In this document: piece after piece, positions 18,301 to 27,589 of the stretch | Numbering within the stretch: position 1 is the first letter of the stretch | Layout of the letters: each line of letters starts with the position of its first letter | Assembly (NCBI GenBank): GCA_022843925.1 | Contig: JALHMS010000018.1 | Coordinates: 14,404 to 78,403 of the forward strand | DNA length: 64,000 nt | Direction of reading: 5' to 3' | Source of the DNA: Burkholderiales bacterium | GTDB lineage: Bacteria; Pseudomonadota; Gammaproteobacteria; Burkholderiales; Ga0077523 | Made by a program: the position numbers and the translations under genes | Notes under the pieces: generated by a model | Databases searched by the model: none | The model's input: the letters and a program-made list of their open reading frames with translations, nothing else | Told to the model about the DNA's origin: nothing

Positions 18301-21300
18301 TACCTCTGACGGCGACACCTCGTCGCTGGCCGCATTGGCGGCCAATCGTGGTGTCGACGGCTTCATCAGCCTGCGCGAGGCGATCACGGCGGCCAACAAC
18401 ACGGCCAATGGCACAAGCGCCGACCGCATTCACTTCAACATCGCCGGCACTGGCACGCACACCATCAGCCTGGGCTCTGCCCTGCCCTTCATCACCGAAG
18501 GGGTGACCCTCGACGCCACCACCGACGACAGTTTTGCTGCCAACGGCAACAAGCCCGCCATCATTCTGGATGGCAACAACCTGGTCGGGTCGGGCTTCGA
18601 ACTCAGTGGCACGGCCGACGGCAGCACCATTCGGGGCTTCGTCATTCGCGACTTCGCCGGTGATGGCATCACCATTCGGATTGGCGCAGACAACAACACC
18701 ATCGCCGGCAACTACATAGGCAGCATGTTGGCCGATGGAACCACCGCAGGTGCAGGCGAAGCCAACACGGACGCCGGCATCTATGTGCAGGGCGCCAACA
18801 ACACCATTGGCGGGCTCACTGCCGCCGACCGCAACGTCCTTTCGGGCAACAGCGACGGCGTGTTTCTCGACGGGGCGACGGCCACCGGCAACCTGGTGAT
18901 CGGCAACTACATCGGCACCGACGCCACCGGTGCGGTGGCTCTGGGCAACAGCGTCGACGGCGTTGCGCTCAACAACGGCGCGTCGAACAACACCATCGGC
19001 GGGTCCACGTCGACAGCGCGCAACGTCATCTCGGGCAACGGGGACGACGGCATCGACGTGAAGAACAGCGCAACCACCGGCAACGTCTTTCGCGGCAACT
19101 TCATCGGCACCGATGCGAGCGGCACACTGGCGTTGGGCAACTCGAACCAGGGCTTCGACATTGGAAGCCAAGCCAGGAACTTCACCATCGGTGGTACCAG
19201 TGCAGGCGACGGCAACCTGATCGCCTTCAATGGCTCGACCGGCATCCGACTGTTCAGCAGTGGCAACACGGGGATATCGATCCTCGGCAACACGCTCGCC
19301 AGCAACGGCGGCCAGGCCATCGACCTGGGCGGAGATGGCCTCACCGCCAACGACGCCCCTGCCAGTCTCGATGCCGACACCGGCGCCAACAACCTGCAGA
19401 ACTTCCCGGTCCTGACCTCTGCCAACGCCAATACGACCGGCACCACCCTGGCCGGCAGCCTCGACTCGACCGCGAGCACGAGCTTCCGTATCGAGTTCTT
19501 CGCCAACCGTCCGAGCGTCGCCGACGCGAGCAATGGCGAAGGCGAGCGCTACCTCGGCTACGTCGATGTCACGACCGACATCTCGGGGAATGCGTCCATC
19601 GCGACCACACTGCCCAATGTCTGGATCAATGCCGGTGAACGCGTCACCGCCACGGCCACCAACCTGACGACCAACGAAACGTCGGAGTTCGCCGCGAACG
19701 TCACGGCCACCTCCACCGGCATCATCGTGGTGGACACGGCGAGCGACGTGTCCGATGGCACCACCACCTCGATCACCAATCTTGGGAACAGCCGGGGCGC
19801 CGACGGACGCATCAGCCTGCGCGAAGCACTTGCCGCGGCCAATGCAACCGGAGGTACCGACCGGATCTTCTTCAACATCGCCGGCACGGGCGTGCACACG
19901 ATCAACGTCACGTCGGCGCTGCCCAGCATCACCGGTGCGGTGATCCTCGATGCCACCACCGACGACAGCTTTGCCGCGAACAGCAGCCGTCCAGCCATCG
20001 TGCTGGATGGCAACAACGCCTTCGCGGGCGACGGCCTCGTGCTGGCCGCTGGCTCCGGCAACAGCACCATCCGCGGCTTCGTGATCCGGGACTTCACCGG
20101 CTCCGGCATCTACGTGCAATCGGACAACAACACGATTGCCGGCAACTACGTCGGCAGCCTCACCGAGACCGGTGTCTCTGCCGGCGCCGGCGAGATCAAC
20201 ACGCTGAACGGGATCTGGATGGAGGGCATCGGGAACACCATCGGCGGCACCAGTGCTGTAGATCGCAATATCTTCGCCGGCAACAACCAGAACGGTATCG
20301 GTGGCAGCGGAGGCGGCAACCACCTGATCCTCGGCAACCACATCGGGGTCGACGCGACCGGCCTGACCGCCCTCGGAAACAACGATTTCGGCGTCTACTT
20401 CTTCGGCGCTACCGACATCGTCATCGGGGGCCTGACGAGCGGCCACCGCAACGTGATCTCCGGCAACGGCGACTCCGGCATCTGGCTGGAGAACAGCACC
20501 GACGCAAGCATTCTCGGCAACTACATCGGCGTCGGCAGCGACGGCACGACAGCCATCGGGAACGGATGGGACGGCATCACCGTCTGGGATGGCACTGGCC
20601 ATGCCATCGGAGGGACCGCCATCGACGCAGGCAACGTGATCGCGAACAATGGCGACGACGGGATCGAGGTCGCCCTCACGAGCGCCGAGGTCGCGATCCT
20701 AGGGAACGCGATCCGATCGAACGCGAGCCTCGGTATCGACCAGGGCGGCAACAACAGCACGGCCATGGCGAACGATGTCGCCGAGAGCGACGGCATCCAG
20801 AACCATCCCGTGATCGCTTCGGCAGTCACGGATACGAGTGCGGTGACGATCGCGGGCACGCTGGGCAGCACGGCCAACAGCCACTACCGCATCGAGTTCT
20901 TCGGCAACGTCAGCCAGGACGCCAGCGGCCATGGCCAAGGCCAGACCGTCCTGGGCTTCGCCAACGTCGCCACCGACGGCAGCGGGAACGCGACCATCAG
21001 CACCACGCTGACAGTCAACGTGGCGGTGGGGACGTTCATCAGCGCGACGGCCACCCGGGCCACCGACAACACCTACACCAGTTTCACCGAAACCTCCGAG
21101 TTCGGCGCCAACCAGACGGCGGTCCTGGTGAACGTGGCGCCCGCCGATCTGTACTTCATCCCCGGGCTGGCCGAATCCAGTCTCACCGGCGTCTACACCT
21201 TCTCGACGCAGACCGATCTCGGCCGGGACGACGCCGGGGCCGATGCCACGATGACCCTGTTCGGCTCACCTGGGCAGACCACCGGGCCCGCCGGCTCGGG

Positions 21301-24300
21301 CGCGCTCGACCTCGCCGGTGGCGTCTCAGGCCAGTACGGACATATCGACGACATCACCACCGGCGGTGCGATGACGATCGCAGGGCACGTCCGCTTCGAC
21401 AGCACCGGGGACTGGCAGCGCGTCGTGGACTTCGGTCAGGCGGGCAGCACCGGCATCACGGCCATCTATGTCGGACGATTGGCGAACACCGACGATCTCA
21501 CCTTCACCCTCGAGAGGGATCTGGGGGTCGGCGGCCTGCTGACGTATCGGGCCAACGCGGCAGGCGCCATCGTGAACGGCACGTGGCTGCACTTCGCCGC
21601 GACCGTGGACGGATCGGGTGTCATGGCGCTGTATGTGAACGGTGTGCTCGCCGACACGGAGACCGGCATCGTCCCCGAGGTCGGCGTGCGGACGAACAAT
21701 TTCGTGGGCAGGTCCAACTGGGCGGGCGACGCCTTGTTCGACGGTGCGATCGACAACCTCGTCGTGGCCAGCGGTGCGCTGTCGGCGGAGGACTTGGCGG
21801 CGCTGTATCAGCAGAGCAATGCGTTCTCATTGCCGGAGGGCACTGCCGACGGCACGGCGCTGGGCACCGTGGTGGTGGCAGACCCGAACATCGGCAGCAG
21901 CTACACCTTCGACATGATCGACGGCGCGGGCGGGCGCTTCGCCATCGGCACCGACGGGACGATCACCGTGGCCGATGGGAGCCTGCTGGACCACGAGACT
22001 TCCGCCAGCCACGCGATAACGGTGCGCGGCACTGACGCGGGTGGACTCTGGCGCGAGGAAAGCATCACGATCACGGTCGCGGACATCAGTGACGCACCCG
22101 CGGGCACTGACGCCACGCTGACCGTGACCGAAGACACGATACGCACCTTCAGCGTCGCCGACTTCGGGTTCACCGATGCCGACGGCGACAACCTGCTGCG
22201 CGTCTGGATCGACTCGCTGCCCGCCGGCGGCAGCCTGCTGTTGCGCGGCGCCGCATTCCCGGCTGGCGATTGGATCCCGGCCAGCGACATCGCCGCCGGT
22301 CTGTTGAGTTACGAGCCGGCAGCCGACGCCGCCGGGGCGGGCGTCGCCTCGTTCACGTTCCGCGTGCAGGACGATGGCGGTACCGCCGGCGGCGGCAGCG
22401 ACACGGATGCGTCGGCCAATACGATCACGCTCGACGTCACTCCGGTCAACGACATCCCGACCATTGCAGCGCTCGCCGGTGACAGCCTTGCCTACGCCGA
22501 GGGGGACGGGGCGGTGGTCATCGAACAGGGCGGCGACGCCACGGTGACGGACATCGACTCCACGAACTTCGATGGCGGCACCTTGATGGTGTCGTTCACC
22601 GCCGGGTCCGACTCCGCGGAAGACATGCTCGGCATCCGCCACCAGGGGTCGGCCGGTGGACAGATCGGCGTGTCAGCTTCGACAGTGACTTTCGGCGGTG
22701 TGGCCATCGGCACGTATGCGGGGGGCAGCACCGGCTCGCCGCTCGTCATCACGCTGAACGCCAACGCGAACGCCACGGCAGTGGATGCGCTGGTTCGTAA
22801 CGTCACCTACCGGAACACCGACACGACATCACCGACGACGGGGGCGCGCACTGTGCGCTTCGTGCTGAGCGACGGCGACGGCGGCACGAGCGCCACCCAC
22901 GACACCACCATCACCGTGAGTGCGGTCAACGATGCGCCCACCTTCAACCGGGGCGACGGCAAGCTGATGACCGCGTTCGCCACGTCGGCCGACGTGAAGA
23001 GTGTCGTGGTGCAACCCGACGGAAAGATCGTCGTGGTCGGCTTCGCGGGCAGCGCGATCGTCATGGCGCGCTACGAAGCCAACGGTGTGCTCGACAGCGG
23101 GTTCGGCACGGCCGGGCTGGTCAGCACCATCGTCGGATCGAGCAGCGAGGGATGGTCCGTGGCGCTGCAGGCCGACGGGAAGATCCTCGTCGCGGGCACG
23201 TCGTTCAACGGCGTCAATGTGGACTTCGCGCTCGTCCGATACAACGCCGACGGCTCCCTCGACACCTCCTTCGACACCGATGGCATGGTCACGACCGGAA
23301 TCGGAGCGGGCAACGACCGCGCCGTCGGCGTCGCCGTGCAGACCGATGGCCGGATCGTCGTCGGGGGCTACAGCCATAACGGCAGCGATGAGGATTTCGC
23401 GGTGATCCGGTACAACACCGACGGCTCCCTCGACACGACGTTCGACACGGATGGAAGGGTGACCACCGCCATCGGCAGCGGAGATGACTTCGCCAACGCG
23501 ATCGTGCTGCAATCCGACGGCCGGATCGTGCTGGGCGGCTACAGCTGGAACGGCACCGACAACGACTTCGCGCTCGTCCGCTACAACACCGACGGCACGC
23601 TCGACGCGACGTTCGACACCGACGGCAGGGTGATCACCGCGATCGGCAGCGGGAACGACCAGATCGAGAGCCTCGCGATCCAGGCAGACGGCCGCATCGT
23701 CGCCGGCGGAACGACCACGGGCGCCAGCGACGACATGGCACTGGCACGCTACAACAGCGACGGCTCGCTCGACACGACCTTCGACGGCGACGGCAGGGTC
23801 GTGACAGTCTTCAGTGCCGGCAACGACTACGGTTCGAGCGTGGCGATCCAGTCGGACGGGAAGATCGTGCTCGCGGGCCGCTCGCTGGGCTCGGGCAACG
23901 CGGATTTCGCCGCTGCGCGCTACGGCACGACGGGCGCACTGGACACCACCTTCGACACCGACGGCCGGGTGACCACGGACTTCTCGGGCTCCGGCGACCT
24001 CGGGCGCACGCTCGCCATCCAGTCCGACGGAAAACTGGTCGTGGCCGGGATGACCTGGAACGGCGCCGGCTTCAGCGCCGGCGTGATCCGCTACAACACG
24101 GGCGGCACGCTCGACGCCGGCTTCGATTCCGCCTTCTCGAACACGCTCGACGGCACGCCGACATTCATCGAAGGCGGGGCCTGGGTGGTGCTGGATGCGA
24201 ACGTCCAGATCCTCGACGCGGAGCTTTCCGCCGCCAACGCGTTCAACGGCGCCAGCCTCACGCTCGAACGCCACGCCGGCGCCAACGCCGAGGACCTGCT

Positions 24301-27300
24301 CGCATTCGACGGCACGACTGTCACGGTGGCGGGGCCGGCGGTCTTCGTGGGCGGGGTGCAGGTCGGCACCTACGTCTTCACGGGCGGATCGATGTCGATC
24401 ACCTTCGGCAGCAACGCGACGAACGCCCGCGTCGACACGTTGATGCGCAACATCGTGTACGGCAACGCGTCCGAGGCACCGCCGGCGAGTGTCCGGATCG
24501 ACTGGGTTTTCGACGACGGCAACGGGGGCGCACAAGGAACGGGCGGTGCACTCCAGGTCGCGGGCAGCACCACGGTGACCATCACCTCGGCGAACGACGC
24601 CCCTGTCGCGATCGGCGACCCCGGAGCGTTCAGCGCGCAGACGCTCGCGCTGCAACCGGTCGGCTACTGGCGCCTGGGCGAATCATCGGGCACAACGGCG
24701 ATCAACCTGGGATCGCTCGCAACACCTGGCACGTATGTGGGAAACCCCACTCTCGGGGCGGCCGGTGCCCTGGCAGGGGATGCCGACTCCGCCGTCGACT
24801 TCAATGGCGTCAACCAACAGGTCAACGTGGGCACGATGGACGTTTCCGGCACCGGCCTCACGCTGCTGGGTTGGTTCAGTGCCGACGACTTCGGCACTGC
24901 AGACCAGCGAATCATCTCGAAGGCGTTGTCGACCGGGGCGAACGCCGAGCAGGACCATTCGTGGATGCTCAGCACTGTGCAAATTAGCGGCGAGCACGTC
25001 CTGCGCTTCCGCGTGGACGCGGGCGGAACGACCGACACCCTGATCGCTTCATCCGGTTCCCTGGTAGCGGGACGGTGGTACTTCGCAGCGGCCACGTACG
25101 ACGATGCGACGGGCGTGATGAACCTCTTCCTCAACGGTACGGCAGTAGGCAGCAAGGTCCACAGTTCGGGGGGTGCGGTCGGTGTGGACCCGACCCGCGC
25201 CGTGGTGATCGGCGCCAACCCGAACGGCTACGGCTTCTTCGACGGTCGCATCGACGACGTTGCGGTGTTCGACCAGGCGCTGACGCAAGCCGAGCTGCAG
25301 GGCCTCCATGCCGCGGGCGTTGGCGGGTACGCCGTCAACGAAGACGGCGTGCTCGCGGTGGCGTCTGCCCAAGGGGTGCTGTTCAACGACACCGACGTCG
25401 ATGGCCCGGGGTTGTCTGCAGTACTCGTCAGCGGGCCGGCGAACGCGGCGGCGTTCACGTTGAACGCCGATGGATCGTTCACCTACACCCCCAACGGCAA
25501 CTTCAACGGCACGGACAGTTTCACCTACCGCGCCAGCGACGGCTCGCTGGACTCCAACATCGCCACGGTGACGATCATCGTGAACGCCGTGAACGACGCA
25601 CCGGTGATCAGCAGCGACGGCGCGGGCCCGACCGCCGCGGTGAATGCCGCCGAGAACCAGACGGCGGTCACGACCGTCACCAGCACCGACGTCGATGGCG
25701 GCACCGCGGTCTACTCGATCGTGGGCGGCGCCGACCAGGCGCTGTTCTCCATCGATAGCGCCACCGGCTTGCTGACGTTCGACACCGCCCCCGACTTCGA
25801 GACGCCCATCGACGCCGGTGGCAACAACATCTACGACGTGACGGTGCAGGTCGCCGACGGCAACGGCGGTACCGATGCGCAGGCGATCGCTGTGACGGTG
25901 ACCAACGTCAATGAAGCACCAGTGATCAGCAGCGACGGCGCGGGCCCGACCGCCGCGGTGAATGCCGCCGAGAACCAGACGGCGGTCACGACCGTCACCC
26001 GCACCGACGTCGATGGCGGCACCGCGGTCTACTCGATCGTGGGCGGCGCCGACCAGGCGCTGTTCTCCATCGATAGCGCCACCGGCGTGCTGACGTTCGA
26101 CACCGCCCCCGACTTCGAGACGCCCATCGACGCCGGTGGCAACAACATCTACGACGTGACGGTGCAGGTCGCCGACGGCAACGGCGGCACCGACACGCAG
26201 GCGATCGCTGTGACGGTGACCAACGTCAACGAGGCGCCAACGACGTCCACGGTCGCCCTCACTCCGATCGCCGAAGACAGCGGGCCGCGATTGATCACGC
26301 AGGCGGAGCTGCTCGGAGCCGCTGCCGACGTGGATGGCCATGCGCTGACCGCGAGCGGGCTGACGATCAGCACCGGCAGCGGTGGCCTGGTCGACAACAA
26401 CGACGGCACGTGGACCTACACGCCTGCCGCCGATGACGACACCTCGGCGAGCTTCAGCTACACGGTGACCGACGGGTCGCTCACCGCCGCAGGAACGGCC
26501 GCCCTCGACATCACGCCCGTGAACGATGCCCCGACGACTTCGCTCGTCACGCTCACGGCGATCATCGAGGACAGCGGCCCGCGATCGATCACCCAGGCGG
26601 AGCTGCTTGGAGGCACCACGGATATCGACGGGCCGACGCTCGTCGCGAACGGACTGAGCATCGGCACCGGCATCGGCGGCCTCGTCGACAACAACGACGG
26701 CACGTGGACCTTCACCCCCGCCGTCGACGATGAGTCGTCCGTGACTTTCGCCTATACGGTGACCGATGGCATGTTCACGACGGCCGCCCAGGCGGCGCTG
26801 GACATCCTCCCCGTGAGCGACCCGCCGCCACCGATCGTGATCTCCTGGGTCCCACCCCAGGAACCACCACCCCCGACACCGATCTCGACGCCCGCCCCGA
26901 CGGTCGACCCGGAAACGCAGGGCGGCACGGACTCTCCGCCATCCACGGCAACCAGCGATCGACCGATCGAGGGTCGGTCGGCAGCCAGACGTTCGAGCGG
27001 CGGCGGCGCCAGCGCAGGCTTCCCCGCGCCGGGTACCGGCCCGTTCGCTCCGTACCTCGTCCTGACTGGAGAGGCTGCCGACGGCGACCCGCACCTGTCA
27101 TCCGGGCACGCCTTCGGTCCGAGTCCGGGTTCACGGTACTCGATGCTTTCCGTACCCGGTGCGATCGCCCCGACGGTGGCGCAGACACGGGTATTGCTCT
27201 TCGACCTCGGCATTGATCCTGCCCTCGATACGACGAGGTCGCTTGCGGGCGTTTCGGACATCGGTCCGGTGCAGATGCCATCGTTCGACGACCCCGAATC

Positions 27301-27589
27301 ACCGACCTCTGCACGCCTCCTCACGGCCGAGGGCGCGGTGCGCATGACGGGGGTCGCCATGTCGGCCGGCCTCGTCGTGTGGGCGCTGAGGGGGGGCGGA
27401 TTGCTCGTGTCGCTGCTCGGGTCCCTGCCGGCGTGGCGCAATCTCGATCCGCTCCCGGTGCTCGCTCCCGAAGAGGACAAGCCCGAGTGGGATGTGCGCG
27501 ATGACGAGGAAGCCGAGCAGGAGGCCCTGGCGTTCGCGCGCGTGCGGGCGCTGCGGTCCGCAGCCGGACCAGGGGAGTTCCACTTGTGA
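15392..27589 (+). CDS. Giant LEPR-XLL/DUF4347 repeat protein, 4065 aa, putative surface adhesin
   Basis: Domain order by residue: LEPR-XLL-like motif (LVEELAPRILFSADAAALL, about 20-38); DUF4347 (about 70-235) with His134 and Cys177; a beta domain (about 247-451); seven repeats resembling propeller blades (about 459-846); a Calx-beta-like domain (about 849-958); two beta-helix blocks opened by SLREA motifs (about 963-1440, 1445-1913); LamG-like (about 1918-2140); cadherin-like domains (to about 2513); seven delta-60 repeats (about 2523-2916); a second LamG-like domain (about 3083-3310); VCBS/cadherin-type repeats; a Pro-rich linker; a membrane segment at about 3988-4010 and an acidic C-terminal tail. 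It has no normal signal peptide and no RTX nonapeptides. ATG 15392 overlaps the SecA-like stop. Adhesion or matrix function is inferred. Confidence 0.9.
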   Translation: MRRWWQRFTGKAREELLVEELAPRILFSADAAALLAPDTLLPVAEVRSLDAYASPTDTPTAADVSRSAEPGTALVFIDARVDGIDLLMEDLRAQMDSGNAVEIVVLTAEREGLDQIGESLAGRRDVAAIHIISHGSAGQLQLGSGMVNAETLGDAADSLGAWRAALTADADILLYGCDVADGTEGLAFIEQLAHVTGADVAASSDKTGSASMGGNWTLEHRSGAIEAAMAVGLELQQTWDHTLAIAVDATTTATVATGAADQTVSHTTAGSDRLMLVGISFGKTNGDSVSSVTYDGVALTHVGSQDDVSSESRVEIWRLVAPATGTADVVVTFSGTGHEDATIGVMTFTGVDQSTPLGVFAGAQGDSTSPSVTVASATNELVFGVAAYNNSNNGDFVPGAGQTERWDLFGGGSANGSGTTEAGAASVVTSWTIPDSSKWAAGGVSIKVGASGAPTITNQGGETLVNVGRTTGTQEITAFGGGNVAMAADGSYVVVYTDLNANSGDIYAQRYNAAGVAQGTAILVNGTTANAQFEPSVAMADDGRFVVTWSSWSQDSAGDLGVYARLYAADGTASGAEFRVNTTVAGDQRYSKVGMDDNGNFVVAFTDYSVNDGDVYAQRYNAAGVAQGGNFLVNTSLTDFQSFADIDVHRTGGDFVIVWESFQDGISTDVYGQRFNAAGVAQGSEFRVNTTTAGVQESGHVAYAADGSFAVAWESEGSTIDMMVRRYDASGTALTGEITANTYTSDTQRWGDLAFVGSNSFVVTWGSDAQDGSSVGVYAQQFDATTGAKIGAELKVSTSTTDAQQFPSIAIHGSNAVIVWGGNGTQTSNVDDAGVFMQRYSVTGLPGFTVTPTYGLTTTEAGGTAQFSVVLDAAPTADVTVAVGSSDTSEGTVGTSLLTFTTANWATPQVVTVTGVNDGLADGFQAYSIVLAAASSGDSSYNGLNPADVRLTNSDDDITYGLITVDTTADTSDGDTSSLAALAANRGVDGFISLREAITAANNTANGTSADRIHFNIAGTGTHTISLGSALPFITEGVTLDATTDDSFAANGNKPAIILDGNNLVGSGFELSGTADGSTIRGFVIRDFAGDGITIRIGADNNTIAGNYIGSMLADGTTAGAGEANTDAGIYVQGANNTIGGLTAADRNVLSGNSDGVFLDGATATGNLVIGNYIGTDATGAVALGNSVDGVALNNGASNNTIGGSTSTARNVISGNGDDGIDVKNSATTGNVFRGNFIGTDASGTLALGNSNQGFDIGSQARNFTIGGTSAGDGNLIAFNGSTGIRLFSSGNTGISILGNTLASNGGQAIDLGGDGLTANDAPASLDADTGANNLQNFPVLTSANANTTGTTLAGSLDSTASTSFRIEFFANRPSVADASNGEGERYLGYVDVTTDISGNASIATTLPNVWINAGERVTATATNLTTNETSEFAANVTATSTGIIVVDTASDVSDGTTTSITNLGNSRGADGRISLREALAAANATGGTDRIFFNIAGTGVHTINVTSALPSITGAVILDATTDDSFAANSSRPAIVLDGNNAFAGDGLVLAAGSGNSTIRGFVIRDFTGSGIYVQSDNNTIAGNYVGSLTETGVSAGAGEINTLNGIWMEGIGNTIGGTSAVDRNIFAGNNQNGIGGSGGGNHLILGNHIGVDATGLTALGNNDFGVYFFGATDIVIGGLTSGHRNVISGNGDSGIWLENSTDASILGNYIGVGSDGTTAIGNGWDGITVWDGTGHAIGGTAIDAGNVIANNGDDGIEVALTSAEVAILGNAIRSNASLGIDQGGNNSTAMANDVAESDGIQNHPVIASAVTDTSAVTIAGTLGSTANSHYRIEFFGNVSQDASGHGQGQTVLGFANVATDGSGNATISTTLTVNVAVGTFISATATRATDNTYTSFTETSEFGANQTAVLVNVAPADLYFIPGLAESSLTGVYTFSTQTDLGRDDAGADATMTLFGSPGQTTGPAGSGALDLAGGVSGQYGHIDDITTGGAMTIAGHVRFDSTGDWQRVVDFGQAGSTGITAIYVGRLANTDDLTFTLERDLGVGGLLTYRANAAGAIVNGTWLHFAATVDGSGVMALYVNGVLADTETGIVPEVGVRTNNFVGRSNWAGDALFDGAIDNLVVASGALSAEDLAALYQQSNAFSLPEGTADGTALGTVVVADPNIGSSYTFDMIDGAGGRFAIGTDGTITVADGSLLDHETSASHAITVRGTDAGGLWREESITITVADISDAPAGTDATLTVTEDTIRTFSVADFGFTDADGDNLLRVWIDSLPAGGSLLLRGAAFPAGDWIPASDIAAGLLSYEPAADAAGAGVASFTFRVQDDGGTAGGGSDTDASANTITLDVTPVNDIPTIAALAGDSLAYAEGDGAVVIEQGGDATVTDIDSTNFDGGTLMVSFTAGSDSAEDMLGIRHQGSAGGQIGVSASTVTFGGVAIGTYAGGSTGSPLVITLNANANATAVDALVRNVTYRNTDTTSPTTGARTVRFVLSDGDGGTSATHDTTITVSAVNDAPTFNRGDGKLMTAFATSADVKSVVVQPDGKIVVVGFAGSAIVMARYEANGVLDSGFGTAGLVSTIVGSSSEGWSVALQADGKILVAGTSFNGVNVDFALVRYNADGSLDTSFDTDGMVTTGIGAGNDRAVGVAVQTDGRIVVGGYSHNGSDEDFAVIRYNTDGSLDTTFDTDGRVTTAIGSGDDFANAIVLQSDGRIVLGGYSWNGTDNDFALVRYNTDGTLDATFDTDGRVITAIGSGNDQIESLAIQADGRIVAGGTTTGASDDMALARYNSDGSLDTTFDGDGRVVTVFSAGNDYGSSVAIQSDGKIVLAGRSLGSGNADFAAARYGTTGALDTTFDTDGRVTTDFSGSGDLGRTLAIQSDGKLVVAGMTWNGAGFSAGVIRYNTGGTLDAGFDSAFSNTLDGTPTFIEGGAWVVLDANVQILDAELSAANAFNGASLTLERHAGANAEDLLAFDGTTVTVAGPAVFVGGVQVGTYVFTGGSMSITFGSNATNARVDTLMRNIVYGNASEAPPASVRIDWVFDDGNGGAQGTGGALQVAGSTTVTITSANDAPVAIGDPGAFSAQTLALQPVGYWRLGESSGTTAINLGSLATPGTYVGNPTLGAAGALAGDADSAVDFNGVNQQVNVGTMDVSGTGLTLLGWFSADDFGTADQRIISKALSTGANAEQDHSWMLSTVQISGEHVLRFRVDAGGTTDTLIASSGSLVAGRWYFAAATYDDATGVMNLFLNGTAVGSKVHSSGGAVGVDPTRAVVIGANPNGYGFFDGRIDDVAVFDQALTQAELQGLHAAGVGGYAVNEDGVLAVASAQGVLFNDTDVDGPGLSAVLVSGPANAAAFTLNADGSFTYTPNGNFNGTDSFTYRASDGSLDSNIATVTIIVNAVNDAPVISSDGAGPTAAVNAAENQTAVTTVTSTDVDGGTAVYSIVGGADQALFSIDSATGLLTFDTAPDFETPIDAGGNNIYDVTVQVADGNGGTDAQAIAVTVTNVNEAPVISSDGAGPTAAVNAAENQTAVTTVTRTDVDGGTAVYSIVGGADQALFSIDSATGVLTFDTAPDFETPIDAGGNNIYDVTVQVADGNGGTDTQAIAVTVTNVNEAPTTSTVALTPIAEDSGPRLITQAELLGAAADVDGHALTASGLTISTGSGGLVDNNDGTWTYTPAADDDTSASFSYTVTDGSLTAAGTAALDITPVNDAPTTSLVTLTAIIEDSGPRSITQAELLGGTTDIDGPTLVANGLSIGTGIGGLVDNNDGTWTFTPAVDDESSVTFAYTVTDGMFTTAAQAALDILPVSDPPPPIVISWVPPQEPPPPTPISTPAPTVDPETQGGTDSPPSTATSDRPIEGRSAARRSSGGGASAGFPAPGTGPFAPYLVLTGEAADGDPHLSSGHAFGPSPGSRYSMLSVPGAIAPTVAQTRVLLFDLGIDPALDTTRSLAGVSDIGPVQMPSFDDPESPTSARLLTAEGAVRMTGVAMSAGLVVWALRGGGLLVSLLGSLPAWRNLDPLPVLAPEEDKPEWDVRDDEEAEQEALAFARVRALRSAAGPGEFHL
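25604..26239 (+). repeat. Two near-identical 318-bp cadherin-type repeats inside the giant gene
   Basis: Copy 1 is 25604-25921 and copy 2 is 25922-26239, each encoding 106 residues (from VISSDGAGPTAAVNAAENQT to TVTNVNEAP). I see only a handful of base differences, such as AGCACC/CGCACC and TTGCTG/GTGCTG within the unit. Other repeats of this protein are far more diverged, so this pair reflects recent duplication or gene conversion, and copy number may vary between strains. Confidence 0.93.

Noticed and set aside
18077-20602. Long antisense open frame (841 codons) opposite the giant gene
   Set aside because: It follows the repeat period and GC bias of the plus-strand coding sequence; its translation shows no domain and is rich in Val/Asp/Arg shadows.
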